Assembly: GCA_023457495.1 (NCBI GenBank)
Contig: JAEWLQ010000092.1
Location: forward strand, 1 to 30,058
Direction of reading: 5' to 3'
DNA: 30,058 nt
Origin: Pseudomonadota bacterium
Lineage (GTDB): Bacteria > Pseudomonadota > Gammaproteobacteria > Steroidobacterales > Steroidobacteraceae
Positions 24,511 to 30,058 of this stretch are shown here, in pieces. Each line of letters begins with the position of its first letter. Position 1 is the first letter of the stretch. Position numbers and translations under genes: made by a program. The notes under the pieces are model-generated. The model ran no database searches, was not told where the DNA came from, and worked only from the letters and a program-made list of their open reading frames with translations.

Positions 24511-25047
24511 TTAGGCGGTCAATTCGGTGGCCATGCGCTCGAGCCGGCCCTTGATCGAGCCGTCGATCACGAGATCGCCGGCCTTGAGGACGGCGCCGCC
24601 CAACAGGCTGTCGTCGACCTTCGTCTGCAGGCGGACGTTGCGTCCCAGCTTCTTTTGCAGAGCCGCCGCGTAACGCGATTCCTGGTCCGGCGTGAGCGAC
24701 GTGGCTGAAGTCACCTCGACATCCACCGCGTTCTCCACTTCGGACTTCATCTGCTCGAACAGCGCGGCGATCTCGGGGAGGAATCCGAGCCGCCGGTTCT
24801 GCGCGAGCAGTGAAACGAAGTTGCGGCCGTTCTCGTCGAGCTTGCCGCCCGCGACGCCGGTCACGAACTCGGCGAGCTGCGCCGCCGTCACGTGCGGGCT
24901 GCCGAGCAGCGGACTCACACGCGGATCGGCGACGACCTGGGCCGCGAGCGTGAGCCCGGCGGCGGTGTCCGCCAGCGTGTTGCCCTTGCGCGCGATCGCG
25001 AAGATGGCCTTCGCGTACGGGCGTGCGGTGGTGATGCGTTCAGCCAT
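24511..25047 (-). CDS. atpH: ATP synthase F1 delta subunit
   Basis: Peripheral-stalk subunit joining F1 to the b dimer, 178 residues. The N-terminal helical bundle begins RPYAKAIFAIARKGNTL. The C-terminal part has DVEVTSATSLTPDQESRYA and the conserved DDSLLGGAVLKAGDLVIDGS. ATG at 25047, 12 nt after the atpF stop. Confidence 0.96.
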   Translation of the reverse strand: MAERITTARPYAKAIFAIARKGNTLADTAAGLTLAAQVVADPRVSPLLGSPHVTAAQLAEFVTGVAGGKLDENGRNFVSLLAQNRRLGFLPEIAALFEQMKSEVENAVDVEVTSATSLTPDQESRYAAALQKKLGRNVRLQTKVDDSLLGGAVLKAGDLVIDGSIKGRLERMATELTA

Positions 25048-25059
25048 GGACTTTCAGCC

Positions 25060-25530
25060 TCAGAGCTTCGCCGCGAGCTGGTCGAGCAATTCGCCGTGCG
25101 CCTTCGCGTCGATCTCCTTCTCGAGCACGCGCTTGGCGCCCGCGACGGCCAGGCTGACGACCTGTCCGCGCAGCGCATCACGCGCACGATTGCTCTCGAG
25201 CTCGATCTGCGACTTCGCGCTGGCGAGGGCCTTCTCGCCCTCGAGGCTCGCGGCTTTGCGCGCTTCCTCGAGGATCTGGTTCGCCTGCGTGCGCGCCTGC
25301 GATTCGATCGCGAGCGCCCGGGTGCGGGCTTCCTTGATGACCTCGTCGGCGCGGCTCTTCGCTTCGGACAGGTCCTTCTGGCCCTGCTCCGCGGCGGCGA
25401 GCCCGGCGGCGATCTTCTTCTCGCGCTCGTTCATCGCGCCGAGGATGATCGGCCAGATGAATGTCATCACGACCCAGACGAAGATCGCGAAGACCAGCAT
25501 CTGGATGATGAGTGTGACGGTGATATCCAC
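25060..25530 (-). CDS. atpF: ATP synthase Fo b subunit
   Basis: Peripheral-stalk subunit of 156 residues. One N-terminal TM helix (about 4-28, MDITVTLIIQMLVFAIFVWV) is followed by a long charged, heptad-like coiled-coil helix rich in Ala, Glu and Lys that dimerises, ending LDQLAAKL. It lies 26 nt after atpE. Confidence 0.96.
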   Translation of the reverse strand: MDITVTLIIQMLVFAIFVWVVMTFIWPIILGAMNEREKKIAAGLAAAEQGQKDLSEAKSRADEVIKEARTRALAIESQARTQANQILEEARKAASLEGEKALASAKSQIELESNRARDALRGQVVSLAVAGAKRVLEKEIDAKAHGELLDQLAAKL

Positions 25531-25556
25531 GCGTCTCTCCTAGCGAATTAAGACGA

Positions 25557-25838
25557 TTACTGCGCGCCGGGAAGCTGGTTCAGGAACGGGTTCGCGAACG
25601 TGAAGAACAGCGCGAAACCGATACCGATCATCGCGACCGCGTCGAGCAGGCCGGCGACGATGAACATCTTCACCTGCAGGGCCGGGGTCAGTTCCGGCTG
25701 GCGCGCGGCGCCTTCCAGGAACTTGCCGCCGAGCAGACCGAAGCCGATCGCGGTGCCGAGCGCGCCGAGGCCGAAGATCAGGCCGACGCCGAGGGCAGTG
25801 AAACTCTGAATCTGGGCAATTGCAGCAATGTTTTCCAT
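25557..25838 (-). CDS. atpE: ATP synthase Fo c subunit
   Basis: Ring proteolipid of 93 residues: two TM helices with a polar loop (GGKFLEGAARQPELTPAL). The ion-carrying carboxylate is D66 in AGLLDAVAMIG, and no Na+-binding Gln/Glu-Ser pattern is evident, so proton coupling is expected. It has an N-terminal extension (MENIAAIAQIQSFTA) of usual length. ATG at 25838 is preceded by GGAGGAAAA, a strong ribosome site. Confidence 0.97.
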   Translation of the reverse strand: MENIAAIAQIQSFTALGVGLIFGLGALGTAIGFGLLGGKFLEGAARQPELTPALQVKMFIVAGLLDAVAMIGIGFALFFTFANPFLNQLPGAQ

Positions 25839-25875
25839 TTTTCCTCCAACGAATCCGATGAGCTAACTAAAAAAA

Positions 25876-26703
25876 TCAGTGATGAGTCTCGTGCGCCTGT
25901 GCCAGGTACACGATCGTCAGCACCATGAAGATGAACGCCTGCAGCGGGATGACCAGGATGTGGAAAATCGCCCAGGCCGCGCCGAGCAGCAGCTGGCCGA
26001 AGGCACCACCGATGCCCGCGAGTGAGTTGATGGCGAAGCTGCCGCCGAGCACGGCGAGCAGCAGGAAGATCATTTCGCCGGCGTAGAGATTTCCGTAGAG
26101 ACGCAGTCCGAGCGACACCGGGCGCGCGAGGTGCTCGATGAGGTTCAGCAGAAGGTTGAACGGCATCATCCACTTGCCGAACGGATGCGTCAGCAGCTCC
26201 CAGGTGAAGCCTTTGAAGCCTTTGATCTTGAAGCTGTAGAACATGACGATCAGGAACACCGTGATCGACATGCCGAGCGTGATGTTGAGGTCGGTGGACG
26301 GAACGACCTTGAGATAGTCGATGCCGACCTTGGAGCCGAGCAGCGGCAGCAGGTCCACCGGCACGACGTCCATGAAGTTGATCAGCAGGATCCAGCAGAA
26401 GATGGTGAGCGCGAGCGGCGCGATGAGCTTGCTGTGGCCGTGGAAGGTGTCGCGCACCTGCGTGTCGACGAACTCGACCACGGTCTCGACGAAACTCTGG
26501 AATTTGCCGGGAACGCCGGTCGTGGCCTTGCGGGCCGCCATGTAGAACGAGACGACGAAGACGAGGCCGAGCAGCACCGAGAAGAAGATGCTGTCGACGT
26601 TGACTGTCCAGAACCCCTCGCCGTACTTGAGGTTCGCCAGGTGGTGAACGATGTACTCGCTGCCCGTGGGAGCGTGTTCTGCGCCGTGTTCGACTGATGC
26701 CAT
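25876..26703 (-). CDS. atpB: ATP synthase Fo a subunit
   Basis: Proton-channel subunit of 275 residues with several TM helices. The essential arginine lies in VSLGLRLYGNLYAGEMI. Other conserved parts: IFCWILLINFMDVVPVDLLP and the C-terminal LQAFIFMVLTIVYLAQAHE. ATG at 26703, 13 nt after the atpI stop. The atpB-atpE gap holds the TAGTTAG motif at 25863-25869. Confidence 0.97.
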   Translation of the reverse strand: MASVEHGAEHAPTGSEYIVHHLANLKYGEGFWTVNVDSIFFSVLLGLVFVVSFYMAARKATTGVPGKFQSFVETVVEFVDTQVRDTFHGHSKLIAPLALTIFCWILLINFMDVVPVDLLPLLGSKVGIDYLKVVPSTDLNITLGMSITVFLIVMFYSFKIKGFKGFTWELLTHPFGKWMMPFNLLLNLIEHLARPVSLGLRLYGNLYAGEMIFLLLAVLGGSFAINSLAGIGGAFGQLLLGAAWAIFHILVIPLQAFIFMVLTIVYLAQAHETHH

Positions 26704-26716
26704 CTACTCTTACTTC

Positions 26717-27130
26717 CTATCGTTTCGCGGCCGTCGCCGTCCCCGCCAATGGGGGCAACGCGTTGGCGAGAGCGATCCAGTACACGAACAAAGTTGCGAT
26801 GTAGGCGCCGAACAGCGCGGCGAACGAGACCTTCATGGTCACGAACACCACGATGAACGAGACCACCGTCACGGCGAGCTTCGTTCCTTCACCCACGTAG
26901 AAAGCGCGCGCCACACGCTCCGGGTCCGAGCCCGCCGGGGACGCGAAACCGATGAGCGCAAGTGCGGCGCTCGCGATGGCGGAAATCCCGCCGCCCACGA
27001 GGGCCGACAAACCTGCGATACGCCCCCAGACCGCAAAGCAAAGAGCGGCGGCCACGACCGTTACGACGACCTGGCCGAGCACTACGCTCGCTGCCAGTCG
27101 CCTCGCTTGGGGCAACTCAAGGGTGACCAC
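26717..27130 (-). CDS. atpI: AtpI-like ATP synthase assembly protein
   Basis: Four-helix membrane protein of 137 residues of the AtpI / ATP synthase subunit I type, thought to help c-ring assembly. Helices near 14-34, 36-57, 76-97 and 102-120; GLSALVGGGISAIASA and FYVGEGTKLAVTVVSFIVVF are family-like. The open frame extends to 27190, but AGGAGT lies 6 nt before GTG 27130, which is the preferred start. It is the first gene of the atp operon, 131 nt downstream of the promoter -10. Confidence 0.85.
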   Translation of the reverse strand: MVTLELPQARRLAASVVLGQVVVTVVAAALCFAVWGRIAGLSALVGGGISAIASAALALIGFASPAGSDPERVARAFYVGEGTKLAVTVVSFIVVFVTMKVSFAALFGAYIATLFVYWIALANALPPLAGTATAAKR

Positions 27131-27260
27131 GACACTCCTACTGCAAGTCGACAATCCGCGAACAACACGATGGGCTCGCGAAGGCCACAAGCTCTGTCAG
27201 CGATGTTCGAAAATTGTTTGGCTTGGCAACGACTTACGTGTGCCTTGGCCAGGGGCGCGC

Positions 27261-27289
27261 ATTATATACGCCGACCCCGGCACCTTCAA
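27261..27289 (-). promoter_or_regulatory. Sigma70-type promoter of the atp operon
   Basis: On the minus strand the -35 TTGAAG (27284-27289) and the perfect -10 TATAAT (27261-27266) are separated by exactly 17 nt. The start point would be near 27254, leaving a leader of about 124 nt before GTG 27130. Near the transcript start, TGGC/GGCA and TGCC/GCCA pairs (27219-27251) can form a two-part hairpin. Confidence 0.8.
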
Positions 27290-27317
27290 CACGATAAAGG
27301 CGTTTTTTCTGGGGGTT

Positions 27318-28034
27318 TTACGTATCCGGGCGGTCGGGCGCGGCGCCTTCGACCGGCAGGGAGAAAACGCGGAATCGGGCGATGCGCAGGTGGCTGAAGG
27401 TCGAGCGGAGAGCGAACCACCCTGCCTCATAAGGCGCCGGGTCTTCGAAGTGAAACAGCCGTTCGCCGTCGCGCCAGTATTCGATCGTCTTGCCGTTGGC
27501 CACCAGGCGAATGGTCTGCTTCCGGTTCGGCTGCAACAGCACCGCCTGCGAGGACAGATCGTGCTCGGGGAGCATCGGCCGGTGGTCCAGATCGCCGATG
27601 TAGCGGCGGAAACGCGTGGTCGTGTTCCGGTTGCCGCCGAGGCCAACGTAGTACGTCAGCAGGTCGTTGTATTCGGCGAACTTGCCGCTGCGCGCCTGGG
27701 CATACACGGGCTGCGTGCCGTCGCGGTTGTTCGCCATCCAGAAGACGTTGAGGTCGCTCACCTCGTCGTTGGCGCCGCCCGCGGATACGGCCGTCGCTTC
27801 GAACTCGATCGCGACCGGGCCGGCCAGGCGCGGCTTGAACCACAACGTGACCCCCGCGGGCGTGTCGATGTCGAGCACGCCGTTCGCGGCGGAAATCTTC
27901 GCGGGCCGCTCCGCTTCGATGAGCCATTGCGAGAGACCGGCGTCGAAGTCGTCGCGATGCAGCTCCGCGCCGAACGCGGCCATCGGCAGCGCGACGCAAA
28001 GCGTCGCGGCCAGCGCTCTACTGAATGTGCGCAA
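27318..28034 (-). CDS. DUF6250 secreted protein
   Basis: Exported 238-residue protein. A signal peptide (RTFSRALAATLCVALPMAAFGA, cleavage about A23) precedes a concanavalin-like beta domain. The pattern is that of DUF6250: ELHRDDFDAGLSQW, DLNVFWMANNRDGTQPVYAQ, DLLTYYVGLGGNRNTTTRFRRY, EYWRDGERLFHFEDPAPY, GWFALRSTFSHLRI. Such domains occur in or beside polysaccharide-degrading enzymes; the activity is not established here. TTG at 28034 overlaps the end of parB by 17 nt and gives the best signal peptide; a longer frame to 28196 is shadow sequence. It lies between parB and atpI, an unusual place. Confidence 0.75.
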   Translation of the reverse strand: MRTFSRALAATLCVALPMAAFGAELHRDDFDAGLSQWLIEAERPAKISAANGVLDIDTPAGVTLWFKPRLAGPVAIEFEATAVSAGGANDEVSDLNVFWMANNRDGTQPVYAQARSGKFAEYNDLLTYYVGLGGNRNTTTRFRRYIGDLDHRPMLPEHDLSSQAVLLQPNRKQTIRLVANGKTIEYWRDGERLFHFEDPAPYEAGWFALRSTFSHLRIARFRVFSLPVEGAAPDRPDT

Positions 28035-28950
28035 TGATGCCGTCGAGCTCGTCGAGCGAGTGATAACTGACGACGAGTTTTCCGCGTCCGTTCGCGGCGT
28101 GCTGGATTTCCACGCGCGCGCCGAGTTTTTCCGACAGCTCGTCCTGCAGGCGGCGCACGTTGGGATCGAGACCTTTCGGCTCCTTGGCGTTCGCATCGCC
28201 GCCGGCGGCCTTGGCGACCAGCGCGCGCACCATCGCCTCGGTGTCGCGCACCGAAATGCCCTTCTTCGCGACCAGCGTGCCGACTTCGATCTGCTGGCGC
28301 CGCTGCGTGAGGCCTAACAAGGTGCGCGCGTGACCCATCTCGAGATCGCGATGCTCGACCAGCTGGCAGACCTCGTCGGGCAACTCGAGCAGGCGCAACA
28401 GGTTCGACACCGCGGCGCGCGAACGGCCGACCGCGTCGGCCGCCTGCTGGTGCGTGATGCCGAATTCGCTGATCAGGCGTTCAAGCGCGCGGGCTTCTTC
28501 GAGCGGGTTGAGGTTCTCGCGCTGGATGTTCTCGATGAGCGCCATCGCGATCGCGGCTTCGTCGGGCACGCGGCGGATGACCGCCGGCACGACGGCCAGC
28601 CCCGCGATCTGCGCGGCGCGCCAGCGGCGCTCGCCCGCGATGATTTCGTAACGCTGGGATCCCCCGGGCGCGGCGCCCTCGACCGGGCGCACGACGATGG
28701 GCTGCACGATGCCCTGGGCCTTGATCGAGCTCGCCAGTTCCTCGAGCGATTCCTGGCGCATGTCGACGCGCGGCTGGTATTTACCCCGCTGCAGGAGATC
28801 GAGCGGCAGGTTGGCGAATTCGTCACCCGGGAGTTTCGCGGGCGGGGCCGGTTGCGCGCCCGGCGCGGGCGCGGGCTGATCGGGCCGCTTCGTCATCTGG
28901 CCCAGCAGCGCTTCGAGGCCGCGGCCCATGACTGGTTTCTTAGTGCTCAT
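28018..28950 (-). CDS. parB: Chromosome partitioning protein ParB
   Basis: parS-binding CTPase clamp of 310 residues that loads SMC and acts with ParA. The N-terminus VMGRGLEALLGQM is typical. Box QPR is at 59-61, the CTP-binding GERRWRAA at 106-113, and ENIQRENLNPLEEA at 140-153. A helix-turn-helix lies at 165-190 (THQQAADAVGRSRAAVSNLLRLLEL). The C-terminal dimerisation domain (VRRLQDELSEKLGARVEI, GKLVVSYHSLDELDGII) is complete. ATG 28950 is preferred (28962 is a longer choice); TATGAT lies 7 nt before it. No parA is adjacent upstream. I saw no parS palindrome (GTTTCACGTGAAAC) in the window. Confidence 0.95.
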   Translation of the reverse strand: MSTKKPVMGRGLEALLGQMTKRPDQPAPAPGAQPAPPAKLPGDEFANLPLDLLQRGKYQPRVDMRQESLEELASSIKAQGIVQPIVVRPVEGAAPGGSQRYEIIAGERRWRAAQIAGLAVVPAVIRRVPDEAAIAMALIENIQRENLNPLEEARALERLISEFGITHQQAADAVGRSRAAVSNLLRLLELPDEVCQLVEHRDLEMGHARTLLGLTQRRQQIEVGTLVAKKGISVRDTEAMVRALVAKAAGGDANAKEPKGLDPNVRRLQDELSEKLGARVEIQHAANGRGKLVVSYHSLDELDGIIAHIQ

Positions 28951-28957
28951 GGCGGGA

Positions 28958-28963
28958 ATCATA
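28958..28963 (-). promoter_or_regulatory. Candidate -10 box giving a leaderless parB start
   Basis: TATGAT on the minus strand, then TCCCGCC (7 nt), then ATG 28950; there is no Shine-Dalgarno. The best -35 at 17-nt spacing is poor (TTATCC, 28981-28986). It is the same arrangement as before 17076. Confidence 0.35.
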
Positions 28964-29054
28964 AACAGGCGCGGGTGGCGGGATAAGACTTCCGCGCGGG
29001 CGAGGCTGAAATGCGCCTTTCGGCCATGGTGTGACGCCCGCTGAACGATTTCAG

Positions 29055-29816
29055 CTATTGCCGAACGAATCCTGCGACGGTAACGATGACTTTCTCACCG
29101 CCGGGACCTCTTTCGAAGCCGAGGTCCCCGACTGTTGGGCCATGCAAATGCCCGGACAGATCGCGATCGTGATCAAGATCGCCGAGATACCACTCGAAAG
29201 GTGCAGCGACTTCCAATACACAGCGGGAGCTGCGGCATTCAATCGAACGTACTGAGAACCTCTCCGGATCAGGGAACGCGACAGCCTTTTCCAAACGCTC
29301 TTCCATTTCGCGCGCCCAAACTACGTCTCGCGGCTCTCGCGCAAACTGTTCCAGGAACTCCATGAGTCGCGGGCATGCAGACTTTGCGGGGACTGAAGAC
29401 GCGCAGGTGCGCATAACGGAGTCGGACAGTGGGAAAGCCCTCCCGACCGCTGACTTGGCATCGAGCAGTTCTAATGGACCGACCTTTGGACTCGGGGCTA
29501 CCAATGTTGAAGGATGGCCTGCGTCCACATCGGTAGCGACCTCATCACCCGATCGAGGTTCTGCTTGATTTCCTTGTGGAGTGATTGGATTCGCGGCAGT
29601 TCGAGACGTGCGACTTACACCCGCCGACGAGGGTTGTTCGATCTCTTTTCCGTTTGTCGGAATTGAACCTGCATGTTTCAGATCCTCAATCGAGTTCCCG
29701 TCATCGATTGTCCGGAAATCTTGATTCGATCCGAGTTGGAAACGCGAGAAGAGTACGGCCGCCAAAACTAAGACGATCGTTGCCGCAATTGCCCGCTGTC
29801 GCCGAGAAACAACCAT
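29055..29816 (-). CDS. Hypothetical membrane-anchored protein, AT-richer than its neighbours
   Basis: Protein of 253 residues that I do not recognise. A short basic N-terminus and one TM helix (about 9-26, AIAATIVLVLAAVLFSRF) are followed by a long disordered Ser/Thr/Pro linker (to about 110). A folded C-terminal domain follows with two cysteine pairs (CASSVPAKSAC and ECRSSRC) and ends VTVAGFVRQ. The linker and folded domain would be periplasmic. Codon use is visibly less GC-rich than the flanking housekeeping genes, so acquisition by transfer is plausible. There is no clear ribosome site before ATG 29816. It stands where parA is usually found. Confidence 0.6.
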   Translation of the reverse strand: MVVSRRQRAIAATIVLVLAAVLFSRFQLGSNQDFRTIDDGNSIEDLKHAGSIPTNGKEIEQPSSAGVSRTSRTAANPITPQGNQAEPRSGDEVATDVDAGHPSTLVAPSPKVGPLELLDAKSAVGRAFPLSDSVMRTCASSVPAKSACPRLMEFLEQFAREPRDVVWAREMEERLEKAVAFPDPERFSVRSIECRSSRCVLEVAAPFEWYLGDLDHDRDLSGHLHGPTVGDLGFERGPGGEKVIVTVAGFVRQ

Positions 29817-30019
29817 GATGGCACATGCTAGTCGAACAAATATTGCGCCTGCAATTTCTTAGACGATGCGCTTGGGCAACTCATTTTGAGCAAGCTTGTC
29901 CCGACGGGATGGATTGATTTAGAGCGGAGTAGAGAAGTGGTCCCGGTTAGTCAGACAGCGGGATAAGTGGAAAACCGGCCTATTGCGGGCGAGGATATCG
30001 CCTGAAAGGAAGGAGTTCC
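29817..30019. other. AT-richer intergenic stretch with probable IS left end
   Basis: No gene seen in 203 nt. Two short dyads share the arms tcccg / cggga: 29899-29909, and about 29941-29964 around ttagtcagacag. The second lies where the left end of the following insertion sequence would be expected (about 29938, TGGTCCCGG). The exact IS end cannot be fixed because the right end lies outside the window. Confidence 0.4.
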
Positions 30020-30058
30020 ATGACCCGACGATCACGACGCAATCACTCATCGGCCTTC
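30020..30058 (+). mobile_element. Start of an IS3-type transposase (OrfA), cut by the window end
   Basis: ATG at 30020 preceded by AAGGAAGGAG (strong ribosome site) encodes MTRRSRRNHSSAF, then the window ends. This opening closely resembles IS3-family OrfA proteins, which begin MTRR-RRNHSPAFKAKVALAA and carry a helix-turn-helix. Only 13 codons are visible, so the family call depends on that recalled similarity. Its direction is opposite to parB and the unknown gene at 29055. Confidence 0.65.

Noticed and set aside
27301..27306. Run of six T as a plus-strand terminator
   Set aside because: There is no stem before it and no plus-strand gene upstream.
28018..30058. parS site or replication origin near parB
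   Set aside because: No GTTTCACGTGAAAC-like palindrome and no cluster of TTATCCACA boxes seen by eye; a motif scan would be needed to exclude degenerate sites.

Overview
The window is about 30 kb of GC-rich (roughly two thirds G+C by eye) bacterial chromosome. It is most likely from a gammaproteobacterium of the Nevskiales/Xanthomonadales side, Steroidobacteraceae-like. That rests on the order parB - atpIBEFHAGDC - (accessory genes) - glmU - (accessory genes) - glmS, read on the minus strand, and on GC-rich codon use, a TonB-type protein, a lipobox-bearing modular GH10 xylanase and Excalibur, DUF2845 and YkgJ-type small genes. The genus is not established. Nearly all genes lie on the minus strand. 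The plus-strand exceptions are a small TM protein (2848), rimO (4276), an outer-membrane-like protein (13437) and a truncated transposase start (30020).

Layout, left to right. 1-5.7 kb: aldo/keto reductase, YdcZ-like transporter, small unknown, methyltransferase, DUF3592 protein, TonB-like protein, membrane protein, then rimO in the opposite direction. 5.7-8.2 kb: one large GH10 xylan-degrading lipoprotein (PKD, GH10, CBM6, two CBM4/9-like modules), separated from rimO by a perfect 34-bp inverted repeat. 8.4-13.4 kb: glmS preceded by a tightly packed minus-strand run (GyrI-like, GNAT, DUF488, Excalibur, DUF2845, GST). 13.4-16.8 kb: beta-barrel protein, 2H phosphoesterase, Nudix hydrolase, STAS-like protein, glmU. 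16.9-20.0 kb: small housekeeping and unknown genes (DUF1697, YkgJ cysteine cluster, GST, STAS-like). 20.1-27.3 kb: complete F1Fo ATP synthase operon with a clear sigma70-type promoter (TTGAAG, 17 bp, TATAAT). 27.3-29.0 kb: a DUF6250 secreted protein wedged between atpI and parB, then parB. 29.0-30.1 kb: an AT-richer unknown gene and the first codons of an IS3-type transposase, where parA would normally be.

Functionally, glmS and glmU supply UDP-GlcNAc for envelope synthesis, the atp operon makes ATP, and parB serves chromosome segregation. GH10 and perhaps DUF6250 point to use of plant polysaccharide. I saw no tRNA, rRNA, CRISPR array or defence system. No complete novel system is claimed. 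The best second-look items are: a dispersed palindromic repeat that ends two genes in different reading frames; a recurrent TAGTTAG heptamer at gene junctions; a -10 box placed 7 nt before ATG in three genes (leaderless-like starts); an Excalibur gene split by a frameshift; and the disrupted parA-parB-atp neighbourhood.
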